A stretch of 64,000 nucleotides of DNA from NCBI GenBank assembly GCA_012295275.1, contig CM022672.1:3703443-3767442 (forward strand). The letters are read 5' to 3'. A program made the translations under genes and the position numbers. Origin of the DNA: Chrysomallon squamiferum (Eukaryota; Mollusca; Gastropoda; Neomphalida; Peltospiridae). The stretch's first letter is position 1, and the number at the start of each line of letters is the position of its first letter. The notes below the pieces were generated by a model. It did not search any database and had not been told where the DNA came from. It saw only the letters and a program-made list of their open reading frames with translations. Positions 45,973 through 57,951 of this stretch are shown in pieces.

Positions 45973-46308
45973 CAGTAACAGTAATGGTACTGCGACATGT
46001 TATTCTCTGAAAATACGTCCGGTTCGTTAATCAAAGTTAGAAAGTAACGGAAACGCCTGTCTCTTGTAGTACAATGGCCGCCTCCTTGTGAGTACCGGAA
46101 ACGAAGTAAATGGACAGAACTCACTGGAATTTTAGTCAAGCTGGAATTCTTTAATGTCTGGAGTTCTGTCAGTATTCTGTTATTTTTTGTTTTTGTAAAC
46201 GTCCGTACTTACAGTTTCTTTTCAGTAATCTTAAAATCTGTTCTTATCTTCTCACGGTTGAAACCATGCTGTTAATTATGAAGCCGTCAATTCAGTTTTA
46301 GCTAACAG

Positions 46309-46351
<43 letters not shown>

Positions 46352-47549
46352 AATCAGAGAAAATAGTGAAGGAATAAACTTACTGAAATAAAAGATAATT
46401 TCTATTAAATGAAATTGCTTATATAAAGTAACATCAATAAATAATAAAATAATGGGAAAAAGGATTGCCTTTCTCTCCTAAGAAAAATACCCCATCTTTC
46501 ACGACATAAATATATTTATCATTTATTACTCATTGAATACGTATTTCTTGTACATGTAATATACCTGCAAACATAGGCCTACATACCTAGATACACACAC
46601 GATATTCATACATATTTCACCTGTGTTCATATATAATTATGTACATAAATGGTTCTACCTGGGTCACTATATACACTCACCATTTTGTAGATAATTATTC
46701 TTTTTCATAAATCTTGTCAGGCTTCGTTTTTGAAATGAATAATATTTTAATAAAAAAAACTTTGCACTTTTGTTAAGTTTATATAGAACTATTTTAATAT
46801 TAACAGTGACAGATAATAAACAACATCTATTTTCTTAAGTAATTCGTAAATGAAAATTAATTAATTTAATGAGACGCTTAACATCGTCTGTATAGAGAGT
46901 TATCGATCCTGAGAAAAGCACAAGTTTTAGTTAAATCAAATCTCAAGATGTCTCTGTTGTTTGGAAAGGTATGTCAGTAAGTAATTGTTGTCATGACAAA
47001 AAATAAATTAAAAATTAGGTCATGATGACTGGTGAACTAATCGAGTAATCGGAACAGTGAACATCAAACCAAAATCTGAATTTTAATTTTGTATTTAATA
47101 AAAATACACTGAAACCATCTGTAACGAATCAACACCCAAAATGCTGAAATAACTTTCCATAATGTAAATCTGATGTGAGATATAAAACTGGAATAAAAGT
47201 GTTGATTCTTTACTGTATGTATATGTATGTATATGTATGTATATGTATGTATGTATGTATTTATATATTATTAGAAACAGCACTGAAATATAATTTAATA
47301 AAACATACATTAATACACTTCAATATCAAATAACGCAATGCAGTATATTACAAAAAAAACAACAACAACACCAACAAAAAGTGCCGTACAATACGATACA
47401 GTAAATTACAACCATATACAGCACAGTGCAGTACAAACATTATTTCACAAAACATAACAAAATACAACACTCCAGTGTTATACAGTAAAATACTACATTA
47501 AACATTACAACTAATCATAATACTGTATAGTACAAAACAATAATACAAT

Positions 47550-47670
47550 ACAATACGATACGATACGTAATGGTGCAATAAAATACGATACGTTACGATA
47601 CGATACGTTACCTTACGATACGATACGATACGATACGTAATTATGCAATACCATGCGGCACTCTACGATA
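47550..47670. repeat. GATAC pentanucleotide array
   Basis: Repeated CGATA units with TTACG variants; looser ATACA units extend left to about 47350. Confidence 0.85.
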
Positions 47671-48549
47671 CGATAACAATGCATATACAAACACCACTTA
47701 AAGAAATACCGTCAGACATAAATATTTATTATGCCATAAATACTTTACCTTCTGACAGTACAAACACACTTATAGACAGTTAACATAATCATTATTTTTA
47801 CTACAGGGCCTTTCCTAAATCCTACTACCTATATTTTCGTCCATATTTCTAATCAAAACAGTCTTAAAATCAATTACACCAGCATACAAGAAAGGATACG
47901 ACAACACAGAGTCTAACAGAAGAATGGATAACATCAAAGAATTCTAGCTTTACTAAAATTTCATGGAGTTTTGGTTGCACTTTCTTTATTTCCGGCATGC
48001 GCAATCAAAGGGCAAGTACGATTCGAAGGACAGAAATTACTTGATATCTGAGCTTGATGTATTTCGATGCAAATTAAATAGTAAGAGGAGAAGATATATT
48101 AGTGTTGTTGCTGTTCTGATTGATATTGTTCTTGTTCTTCTTCATCTAAAGTTTATCATCATCGCCATCATTATCATCATTATCGCCATCATTATCATCA
48201 TCATCGCCTTTATTATTATTATTGTTATTATTATATTAAACAAGGAAAAATGAAGTCGAAATTTTGATTTTTCAAATATTTTAAAAATATTTATTTATTT
48301 ATTTATTTATTGTCAAATCAGATGATGTACCAACATGACACTTATATATATTTTTTTATCTGTATTTATTATTATTATTATTTTTTTTTTTTTCAGAAAT
48401 AAACTAACAATGACAGCACTCCTCCTACACGTCGATCATGCCTTGTACAGGAATTTTAATAGTAAAAATAACAAACTTGTGTATTGTTATACACACTGTA
48501 TACTGAATGTTAGGCGGTTAATTAAGCGTGCATTTTGGGTCATCTGTAG

Positions 48550-48641
48550 CCTATCAGGTTTATGTATCGATTTAAGATAGATATTATATACAAAGGTCGC
48601 AATGATAGTTCTTCCTCGTTAACTTAGCATCAAAAAACAAG
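48550..48641 (+). other. Receptor gene 1: non-coding 5' exon (3' part)
   Basis: CAAG|GTAAGT donor at 48642 sits at the same place relative to the coding exon as in genes 2 and 3. Upstream, TAGCCTATCAGGTTT and GATTTAAGAT are shared with the other units. The transcription start is unknown, so the left edge is arbitrary. Confidence 0.6.
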
Positions 48642-50264
48642 GTAAGTTACAGAATTGATTTGTTTTGTTGGTGTAATTCTGCTAGCAAGACCTTTTGTTA
48701 GGTAATGCAATTTATCACAGTAGATGGGTGGGTATTACTATTTTCCTCCATTGTTTGAATATTATTATTTGAAGAAATATTTTTAGTTGATATAAAAATT
48801 ATTAATTATATTATACATTGTTTCCATTTGTAATAAAATAATTTATCTCAAACTAGATAATACGAGGTGTATTTTTGAATATGTTTTTGAATCGATGTCC
48901 ACTTAGAGCGATTGTTACTTATGTAATGAGAATAAATCAGTGACGGATTCGTTACGAAACAAAATGAATTTAAGTTTCGGGACCCCTGCTCTTAGAGGGA
49001 CCCCAGAAGCGATTTTAGTCTTCACTGCTCTAAAGTTTACAAAATGAAATGAGTCTTTAAATTTACAAAATCTGTCATGGACGTTTTGCCATACGAGAAG
49101 AAGATAATAAGCGATACAAATACATTCTTATTGTTTTGGTTATGAAAATACTACAGAAACAGAATTTTAAATACCCCTTCAAGTTAGTTTTAAATAAATA
49201 TATTACTATTGTTTGGGGTAATAAAATAAAATAAATCGTTTGTATATTGTTGCTAAACTAATGTCTAAACATGCTGTTTGTCTCTTTTTGTTCATCAATA
49301 TCTAGTGTATGAATTTTTGTTATTTAAGAAAAGAAGGCTTTTTTAAAAATAATTTGTTCTTCTTCGTACTGAAAATCTGAGCTGGTGTTAATCGAAAATA
49401 ATCATAATTCAATGTCTTAATAGAAATTAGTCAGTTTCTGATCTCAATGAAATTAGTGAAAAACACAAAGCGTCATTAATGTCAGTTCTTAAGGAAAATG
49501 TATTGGTATTTTTATTTTGTATAAGATAGAATGACCTCCACCGTTAACGCTGGAAGAACTGTTATATGTAATTGAATAGATCATTAATTTTGTCGATAAT
49601 GTATCTGAATAATATGGGGCTAAGTTTTAGTTTTATCTGTGCAAATAAAATAACATAACATAAAATAAAATATAATAAACGAAAATGAATGAATGAATGA
49701 ATGAATAAATAAATAAATAAATAAATAAATAAGAAAGAAAGAAAGAAAGAAAGAAATGAAACAATAGAAATCAGAAAGAATGAAGAACAAAACAAATAAA
49801 AAAGAAAAACGAGTTTAAGAAATTAATATCGGACAAAGCAGAATGGTTGAGAGAAATATTTAATAAAATAAAGAGAGAAAGGAGAAAGAACGAAAGAATT
49901 AATGAAAGAAAAGAACAAAATTTGACAAAAATATTAATGATGAAAGATAATTAAAATATAAGATAAAGAATGAAAGAAAAAAATCGAATGAAAAATAAAA
50001 GAAAGAATGAATAAAATAAAGATGAGAGAAAGAATCAAAGACAGAATTAAAATAAATGAATTGAAAGAAAGAAGATGAAGAAGAAAAGGAAAGATATAGT
50101 TTATTAATAGAATGTAAGTCTTAATGACAGTGAAATAATTCTGATGCCTTAACTAACACAAATGACTATATATTTATGTAAGTAAATTACTAATTAAATA
50201 AATAAACATGTTTATGGAGTAATTTACAGATAATAAACTGTATTTATTTTATTTTATCTTTCAG
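48642..50264 (+). other. Receptor gene 1 intron
   Basis: GTAAGT donor to TCTTTCAG acceptor, 1623 bases. Contains an AATG/AAAT/GAAA tetramer block at 49687-49756, A/G-rich sequence to 50100, and CAGTGACGGATT with GGGACCCCTGC near 48940-49010 that resembles a hAT-type end (unpaired). Confidence 0.6.
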
Positions 50265-50265
50265 A

Positions 50266-51795
50266 ATGTGTTTCCATAGTACGATATTGTTTATGTGTTT
50301 GATCGTACTGCTTTCATATTGTCAGAGTAATAATGTTATGGAAGAAAGTATCATAGAAAGAAAGATGACATCCAGTCCTAGCGCCAATAACATCGACAAC
50401 TTTCAAAGAAAAACATCTACAGAGATGATACGAAAGACTACAAATGCGAAGAAAACATCTGAATCAGTAACGACCGAAGCGATAGCAATTTCATCTTTAA
50501 CATCTGGAGACTCAGCTTTATCTTCAACTACTGAAACCGTATCTGCTACCTCTTCATCGTCTGAAACTCTAGCTTTGACATCCGAAGCGAAGACAACTGT
50601 AGGAAAAATATCTGCCGCGATAACCGCTCTAACAACAAGAACTGAAGCTACGACGTCATCGCTGAATGGAAACAACTCTGAAAATGTCTCCGAGTCCTCG
50701 AATAGTGCCGTTAAACGTTTCAAACTGGACCCACATGATTACCTTGACAAGATCGTCACGCCTGTAACCCTAGTGGTAGGGTTGTTTGGCAATGCCGCAA
50801 CTTTGTTTGCGTTACAAGGACATCCATTTAACAAAATACCATCTCAGTACGTACTGGCAGGTCTCGCTCTGACGGATTCTTTGGCCTTGGTGACGAACAG
50901 TCTGGGCAAAAAGATTGTAATCAATATGATGGGTTTCGACCTGCGTGCCTACTCAGACACCAGCTGTAAAATATTTATTTTTGCTGCACATTTTGCCAAA
51001 ATACTTTCCTCGTGGTTTGTTGTGCTCGTTTGCTTCGAACGTTTTGTAGCTATCTGTCTGCCTCTGCACGCAAAGCGAATCTGCACGAAATCTAACGCTG
51101 TAAAAGGAATTGTTGCTACGTTGGTTATGGCAATAACGTACAGCGGAATCTGGACTCTGTCAACAGCAAAAGTAGGATCAAAATGTAATTCCAGTTACTG
51201 GACACCTGAAACGATGGTTCGTGGGAAGGCCATCATATTGATAGGATCTCTGCTGATCGGTGTCCTGCCTATGGCCATCATGGTCACACTGACGCCAGTA
51301 ATGTGTGTGGTTTTACGACGAAATCGTCTCTCAAGAAAAGCGATTTCATCTAACCGCGGTAAGGAAGTGTCAAAAGTCTCAGCCATGTTAATCTCCATCT
51401 GTATATCGTACATCGTCCTTTTGCTGCCTCTTATAATATCTTACAATATGGCTTTCGTTAGAGGAGAGAATCTCTTCACAACGCAGTATCTTCCCTTGAT
51501 GATTCTTGCCATCGTCGGAGTAAATTTCTCAGCCATCAACTACTCGTGTAATTTCTTTCTCTATCTCATATGTAACGCGGCATTCAGACGCAGGATGTTG
51601 GACGCTTCCCTTTTCAGAAAAAGAAAACAAGAATCTTCAAACTGCGTAATTCTGAGGCGTTTCCTACCCTTTCAACTATTTCTGGATAATATTTTTCTTC
51701 TTCTTTTTTGGGGGTTGTCCTTCTTGTTACTTATAATCTGTTACAAACTTAGTCAGAGAAGAAATTGTTCAGTAGTCACAAAATTTTATAGATAG
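50266..51795 (+). CDS. Receptor gene 1: class A GPCR with mucin-like stalk and altered C-tail
   Basis: Predicted 509-residue plasma-membrane receptor. Residues 1-20 form a signal peptide (FMCLIVLLSYCQS); about 30-150 are a Ser/Thr-rich stalk with NxS/T sites (NNSE, NVSE); Lys150-Arg151 precede TM1 (about 162-182, Asn176). Asp204 is in TM2, Cys234 and Cys307 pair TM3 with loop 2, Glu258-Arg259-Phe260 replaces DRY, TM6 (CISYIVLLLP) lacks the CWxP Trp, and NFFLY at 429-433 replaces NPxxY. The body resembles peptide receptors (FMRFamide/TRH-type); the ligand is unknown. The ATG lies one base after the acceptor AG. Relative to genes 2 and 3 there is a 1-base loss near 51641: after KRKQESS the protein runs 51 residues into former 3' UTR, including hydrophobic DNIFLLLFWGLSFLLLIICY. 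AATAAA at 52117-52122. Confidence 0.88.
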   Translation: MCFHSTILFMCLIVLLSYCQSNNVMEESIIERKMTSSPSANNIDNFQRKTSTEMIRKTTNAKKTSESVTTEAIAISSLTSGDSALSSTTETVSATSSSSETLALTSEAKTTVGKISAAITALTTRTEATTSSLNGNNSENVSESSNSAVKRFKLDPHDYLDKIVTPVTLVVGLFGNAATLFALQGHPFNKIPSQYVLAGLALTDSLALVTNSLGKKIVINMMGFDLRAYSDTSCKIFIFAAHFAKILSSWFVVLVCFERFVAICLPLHAKRICTKSNAVKGIVATLVMAITYSGIWTLSTAKVGSKCNSSYWTPETMVRGKAIILIGSLLIGVLPMAIMVTLTPVMCVVLRRNRLSRKAISSNRGKEVSKVSAMLISICISYIVLLLPLIISYNMAFVRGENLFTTQYLPLMILAIVGVNFSAINYSCNFFLYLICNAAFRRRMLDASLFRKRKQESSNCVILRRFLPFQLFLDNIFLLLFWGLSFLLLIICYKLSQRRNCSVVTKFYR

Positions 51796-52275
51796 TTTTG
51801 TGTATGAACAGATAATAAGACTCAATTTCAGATTAATCCTAATCATAATGGAGAACTAACGGAATGATTTTATGTGTTAATTTATCGTAAGGTTTGTGCT
51901 TGCGTATTTCGTTTGTAATAATGAATCAATCATTCATGGACAATAACCTTACGTTTTTAATCTAGTCGTTTTTTTTCTATATAAATATTTGTTATTAGCG
52001 TCAAAGTATTTCGGATTATAGAAATATAACTTATTAATGTTTTACTCGTTGATTTTCTGTTCTGTTTCATGTAAAATTGGTGGTTGTAATTTCAGTTCTG
52101 TCATATGTATTTGGAAAATAAAATATTTTTTAAATCGTTTTATTATTTGTTTTTCATGCACAAAAATTCAAATTCAAATGTCAGAGAGTTTAAGAAGATT
52201 CTTGAAAACGATGTAATTTTGGTAATAAAACTACACATCAGCGTATTTCATATTAATGAATTTTAATTGCCAGAT

Positions 52276-52277
<2 letters not shown>

Positions 52278-52366
<89 letters not shown>
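52278..52366. repeat. CT/CA microsatellite in array spacer 1
   Basis: About 32 CT units then about 12 CA units; the matching repeat in spacer 2 is at 57557-57640. Confidence 0.95.
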
Positions 52367-52367
<1 letters not shown>

Positions 52368-53876
52368 ATTGTACTATATTATTATTATTATTATTATTAC
52401 TACACACATACGTATACTTACATACATACCATGCATGGTATCAGCTGATGAACTTACAGTTTAAAACATATTATACTAATCAACTACTGAATGATTAAAG
52501 ATCTTTGTTACATCTACGTGCAACAGTATTGTCATGAACACCGGAACCTTTTAAACGTAACTTCAAAATTCTTTCCCAGAAAAGTTGTGAGTGTGCCCCT
52601 TTTATTTAGTATTTTTAATTTTTTTACAAATTTATTTAGGTTTTATTATTATTATTATTATTTTTATTATTTTTTGAACATCTATTATACCAAAGAAAAT
52701 ACAAAATATAATAAGCTTCTATCCTGTTCTATCAGTCTGATATTAAAACTTTTTAATGTTTTCTGGATGGATTTTATTGGTACAATCGAATATTAGAGGT
52801 AAATATTTAATCAAACACTGTACAAATTAAAGCTACGTTCTTTAAAATATTTTAAGTGTCTGTGCAGTGACAAGAAACAATTCAGTTCTTTCTCGCATTC
52901 ATCTTCTGATCTCAGTACACGTGTATCTAAGCTGCAGTCAAACACTCTACAGGCCATTTTCTCGATCAGAGGCCTTCCTCAGCCTGCACAAAAATACACA
53001 ATATAACTCACGTGATATTTGAACGATCACAATCGTTTGGTTTGTTCAACTACCACAGTAATTTAATATGATAAAATACTGGCATCTTTTCTCAGTGTAT
53101 TGAACACTGTAGAATTCGCCTGCCAGCGTCCTTGTTGTAGCAACTATTATATTATGGTCCACGTGAACCGTGTGTGATTTTTCAACAGTATCCTTTACAT
53201 AAAGTTATCGTGTCCTTTTTGTCATAGTTCCCACCCCTCATCAGAAAAGCTGGATCGGCCTCATTGTGGATATTTCTGTATTTGAATTTGTATTCTGCCT
53301 TTTACAAACACAACTATAACATAATATTTTTATACAGCGTTTTTCTACAAAGTTTCTTATTTCTAATCAGCCTCTGGTGTTATCGTTGTTGCTTTTCTCT
53401 TTTATCATCATCATCATCATCATCATCATTATTATATTAAAGAAAGATAAACACTTTGCGAATTTAGATTTTATAAATACATGAAACCAAAACACAAATG
53501 ATTGTGTATATTATAAAAAAAGGTCCTTGTTGATATTATTCGGTCTCTGACCTGAAAAACAGTAAATGTCATTAAACTTTGAAACCGTCTAAAAGTTGAA
53601 ATCCTTGGAAATTTAATCCAAAATCAATTACATATATCAAATTGTTTTCATATATTAGTTGCAGTATATTGTTGTTTTTCTTTTTGTTGTTGTTTTTGTT
53701 TCTGACATTTCTGTATATAATGTACATTCAGTATTATTAGGTATCAAAACAAATCATTTGATTTATTTATTTGTTTACTGTCAAATCAGAGGACGTGCCC
53801 ACAGCAAACACACTTGAACAGTTTTCTTACAGAAGCTTTGTAACAATTACACCACACCCCTTAAAGGTCGGTCGCG

Positions 53877-53886
53877 CCTTATATGG
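53877..53886 (+). promoter_or_regulatory. CArG-box / TATA-like site upstream of gene 2
   Basis: CCTTATATGG fits CC(A/T)6GG exactly and lies about 200 bases before the 5' exon donor. It could instead supply a TATA-like element. The unit 1 counterpart is CCTTGTACAGG, which breaks the consensus. Confidence 0.3.
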
Positions 53887-53987
53887 AAATATTATAACAG
53901 TAATAATACATGTTTGTGTTAGTGCATACGTTGTATGGAGAATTTTAGAATCTTAATTAAGCAAGTATTTTGAGTGTGTGGACGCAG

Positions 53988-54081
53988 CCTATCAGGTTTG
54001 TGTATTGATTTAAGATAAATATTACATAGAAAGATCACAACTACACTTCACTGTCATAACATCAAACCATCAAACATCAAG
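53988..54081 (+). other. Receptor gene 2: non-coding 5' exon (3' part)
   Basis: Ends CATCAAG|GTAAGT at 54081. Shares CCTATCAGGTTTGTGTAT and the donor with the other units. Start unknown. Confidence 0.6.
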
Positions 54082-55554
54082 GTAAGTTTCAGATTAAGTA
54101 TATTATTTTATATACACAGAAATTCCACTCTCAAGACATTTGTTACAGGTAATATAATTTACCATGATAGACGGTATTTATGTTACTGAACTTATCTTTT
54201 ATCCCACGTTGTTTGAATAGTATTATTTGAGGGAATTTTTTTTATTTAGCATTAAAAATATATATTATAATTATGATGTTCCCATTTGCAATATAAAAAT
54301 TAATCTCTAAATTTTAATTTACTTATAGCGATTTTCTTTTCCAATATAATAAATTTAATAACTAATATTTGTTTCGATTAAAAAGCCAAAATATACTGAA
54401 TTTGTGTCTGCGTCAAATAAAAGTTTATTATTAATCCATGTATTTGATATAGGTAAAATATAACAAGATGTTTTTGGTTGTGAAACTATTAAATATATAA
54501 AAAGTTTACATGTATATACTGTATATACTGTAGCAAGAATAATGTCTAAAAGAGTCACTGATACTGCATCAGCGAGCATGCATACCTCTAGCAGCATTTG
54601 TTTGTTTAATTGCAGAACGTTTTCGTAATAATTCATACATTTGATATCTTCTTATATAAACTGAAGGTTCAAACTGACACGCTATTTGATTGATTATATT
54701 CACGGATATTGCAAGACAGAAGAAAGTTATTTATAAAAACAGAAGAGTGGTGTCCACAGTCTGTGAGACGTGTCCAGTGACCTTCACTCACAGCTTGGGA
54801 CACCATGGTAACGGGACCCTTAAAGTTAGGTGTTATCTCGGAATCCACACTCAGTTACTGGAGGTCTTTCCCATCCGCCTTACTGAACTAGGGGACAGGG
54901 GAGAGAGAGAGTTGCTGGCAAAACAAAACAAGAACAAAAATCTCAACAAATCTTCCAGCTAATCCAGTGGAAATCTGAGAGTTTTCAACAAAAAGACAAA
55001 ACTTGAACAAAATCTACACCAAACATACAGAAGTGTCCAGCTTATCAAGACAGGCTGTTTGGCTAATCGAGACTAGGTTTACATTTTTTTCCGCCAACTC
55101 TTTTCCGAGGGTAGTCGACACACTCCGCCATGAGTGTGTTCATATTCAGTGATTTTTACTGTAGCTCCGCGTTCAACGGACGAGTGCATTTCGGAACCGT
55201 CAAATTTGTTTTCTTCTTATTTTATTATTTTTGTTTTTACGACTGCCATTTCACACTTTGCACGTTATCGTGACCTGCGTTTTCTGCAGTCCGTTCACGG
55301 AAAATATGAAAGAAATAGTTTATTTTAGAATATTAATGTACGTGTGTTGTGTATTTACAATGTTTCCTCCATACAAACTACAGCTTTCAAAGAATCCTTG
55401 CCCTTTACCTATCTTCCAACAGATTTTCTTTCGAATAAATAATTTTAAAAAATTAAAAATTAAAAAATAATTAAATAAGTAATACACTAATTGGATAAAT
55501 AATCAAAGTTAACAAGTAATTACAGCGTATACATTGTATTTATAATATTTTCAG
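54082..55554 (+). other. Receptor gene 2 intron
   Basis: 1473 bases, GTAAGT to TTTTCAG. Includes a GC-richer patch (54740-54930) with an open frame that is interrupted in the unit 3 copy, so not taken as coding. Confidence 0.6.
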
Positions 55555-55555
55555 A

Positions 55556-56977
55556 ATGTATTTCTTTCCTACTACGATTTTAATGTGTTTGACCATTGAG
55601 TTTTCCTACTGTCAGAGTAATGACGTTATTCAGCAAGGTGAAGTGAAACGAACGTCAGTATCCAGTCTAAATATGAGCAGCATCGACAACTTTCAGACTC
55701 AGACACCTACAGAAAAGATACGAAAGTCTACGGATCCTGAAAAAACATCAGAATTTACAGCTTCCGAAGCGTTAACAGCTTTAATTACAACGTCCGAAAC
55801 TGTTACTAATTTGCCTTCAACGTTTGTAGCGATAACAACTCCAGCTACAACGTCCGAAGCTACGACAATTGTAGCTGCAACGCTTGAAGAGAAGATAACG
55901 AGTCCAACAACAAGGTCTGAAACCACATCGTCGCCGCTCAATGGAAATAACTCTGATAACGGCTCAGAAAATGCTACTAAATCCTCGAATGGTTCGGTTA
56001 AACGTTTAATACTGGACATTAATGATTACCTTAGTAAGATCGTCACGCCTGTAACTCTGGTAGTAGGATTGTTGGGCAATGCCGCAACTTTGTTCTCAAT
56101 TCGAGGTCATCCTTTCAGCAAAATACCGTCACAGTACGTACTGGCAGGTCTCTCTCTGTCGGATTCTGTGGCCTTGGTGACAAAGAGTCTGGGCAAAAAG
56201 ATTTTCATTAATATAATGGGTGTCGACATCCATGCCTACTCAGACACCAGCTGTAAAATATCTATTTTTGCGGCACATTTTTCTAAGATACTTTCTTCGT
56301 GGTTTGTTGTGCTCGTTTGCTTCGAACGTTTTGTAGCTATCTGTCTGCCTCTGCACGCAAAGCGAATCTGCACGAAATCTAACGCTCTGAAAGGAATTGT
56401 TGCTACGTTGGTTGTGGCAATAACGTACAGCGGAATCTGGACCCTGTCGTCAGTAAAAATGAGATCAAAATGCAATCCAAGTTACTGGACGCCTGAAACG
56501 ATGGTTCGTGGGAAGGCCATCATATTGATAGGATCTCTGCTAATCGGTGTCCTGCCTATGGCCATCATGGTCACACTGACGCCAGTAATGTGTGTGGTTT
56601 TACGACGAAATCATCTCTCAAGAAAAGCTATTTCATCTAACCGCGGTAAGGAAGTGTCAAAAGTCTCAGCCATGTTAATCTCCATCTGTATATCGTACAT
56701 CGTCCTTCTGTTGCCTCTCATAGTATCTCACAACCTGGCTTTTTTTAGAGGCGATAACCTCTTCTCAACGCAGTATCTTCCCTTGATGATTCTTGCCGTC
56801 ATCGGAGATAATTTCTCAGCCATCAACTACTCGTGTAATTTCTTTCTTTATCTCATATGTAACAAGGCATTCAGACGCAGGATGTTCGACGCTTGCCTTT
56901 TGAGAAAAAGAAAACAAGAATCTTCAACACAGCGTAATTCTGAGGCGTTTCCTACCCTTTCAACTATTTCTGGATAA
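55556..56977 (+). CDS. Receptor gene 2: class A GPCR with mucin-like stalk (hybrid gene)
   Basis: Predicted 473 residues. Signal peptide ending near SYCQS, Ser/Thr/Ala-rich stalk to about 148 with repeated TTSEAT-type units and NNSD, NGSE, NATK and NGSV sequons, Lys149-Arg150, then TM1 from about 162 and six further segments. Same family marks as gene 1: ERF in TM3, a TM6 without the usual Trp, NFFLY in TM7, one Cys before TM3 and one in loop 2. The tail is short, ending SEAFPTLSTISG. From the 5' flank to about 56905 the sequence follows gene 3; the last codons and the 3' UTR follow gene 1, so the gene appears to be the product of unequal crossing-over. ATG directly after the acceptor. AATAAA at 57405-57410. 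Ligand unknown; a chemosensory or peptide receptor role is inference. Confidence 0.9.
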   Translation: MYFFPTTILMCLTIEFSYCQSNDVIQQGEVKRTSVSSLNMSSIDNFQTQTPTEKIRKSTDPEKTSEFTASEALTALITTSETVTNLPSTFVAITTPATTSEATTIVAATLEEKITSPTTRSETTSSPLNGNNSDNGSENATKSSNGSVKRLILDINDYLSKIVTPVTLVVGLLGNAATLFSIRGHPFSKIPSQYVLAGLSLSDSVALVTKSLGKKIFINIMGVDIHAYSDTSCKISIFAAHFSKILSSWFVVLVCFERFVAICLPLHAKRICTKSNALKGIVATLVVAITYSGIWTLSSVKMRSKCNPSYWTPETMVRGKAIILIGSLLIGVLPMAIMVTLTPVMCVVLRRNHLSRKAISSNRGKEVSKVSAMLISICISYIVLLLPLIVSHNLAFFRGDNLFSTQYLPLMILAVIGDNFSAINYSCNFFLYLICNKAFRRRMFDACLLRKRKQESSTQRNSEAFPTLSTISG

Positions 56978-57553
56978 TATTTTTCTTCTTCTTTTTTTGG
57001 AGTTGTCTTTCTTGTTACTTATAATCTGTTACAAACTTAGTCAGAGAAGAAATTGTTCAGTAGTCACAAAATTTTCTAGATAGTTTTGTGTATGAACAGA
57101 TAATAAGACTCAATTTCAGATTAATCCTAGTCATAATGGAGAATCAACGGAATGATTTTATGTGTTAATTTATCGTAAGGTTTGTGCTGGCGTATTTCGT
57201 TTGTAATAATGAATCAATCATTCATGGACAATAATCTTACGTTTTTAATCTAGTCGTTTTTTTTCTATATAAATATTTGTTATTAGCGTCAAAGTATTTC
57301 GGATTATAGACATATAACATATTGATGTTTTACTCATTGATTTTCTGTTCTGTTTCATGTAAAATTGGTGGTTGTAATTTCAGTTCTGTCATGCGTATTT
57401 GGAAAATAAAATATTTTTAAAATCTTTATATTATTTGTTTTTCATGCACCAAATTCAAATGTCAGAGAGTTTAAGTAGATTCTTGAAAACGATGTAATTT
57501 TAGTAATAAAACTATACATCAGTGTATTTCATATTAACGAATTTTAACTGCCA

Positions 57554-57628
<75 letters not shown>

Positions 57629-57916
57629 TCACAGACACAGATTGTACTATATTATTATTATTACACACATACATATATGTACATACATACCATGCATGGT
57701 ATCAGCTGATGAACTTACCGTTTAAAACATATTATACCAATCAACTACTGAATGATTAAAGATCTTTGTTACATCTACGTGCAACAGTATTGTCATGAAC
57801 TCCGAAACCGTTTAAACGTAACTTCAAAATTCTTTCCCAGAAAAGTTGTGAGTGTTGTGGCTAGGGCGGATATTTCAAAGTTCCCCTTTTATTTAGGATA
57901 TTTAAGTTTTTTACAA

Positions 57917-57951
<35 letters not shown>

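Larger units (their letters stand above)
51796..53987. other. Gene 1 3' UTR and spacer to gene 2
   Basis: 3' UTR to about 52140. CT then CA microsatellite at 52278-52366, ATT runs, ATC run at 53406-53428. The whole spacer is nearly identical to 56978-59285. No coding exon recognised. Confidence 0.7.

Noticed and set aside
45544-46030. Open frames of 119-142 codons over the ACT array
   Set aside because: Trinucleotide repeats stay open in several frames on both strands; the products are poly-Thr, Leu or Val only.
48938-49015. CAGTGACGGATT ... GGGACCCCTGC as a hAT element in the gene 1 intron
   Set aside because: Looks like a known type of end, but no partner end could be identified, so not listed as an element.
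53771-53956. 61-codon frame identical in both array spacers (also 59069-59254)
   Set aside because: It starts at TTG, and identity is explained by the recent duplication of the whole block rather than by selection on protein.
54690-54962. 90-codon frame in the gene 2 intron
   Set aside because: The unit 3 copy has frame-disrupting changes, so it is unlikely to be protein-coding.
55134-55328. Frame repeated at 60438-60629 in the receptor introns
   Set aside because: It begins at GTG, differs by indels at its 3' part between the copies and lies inside introns.
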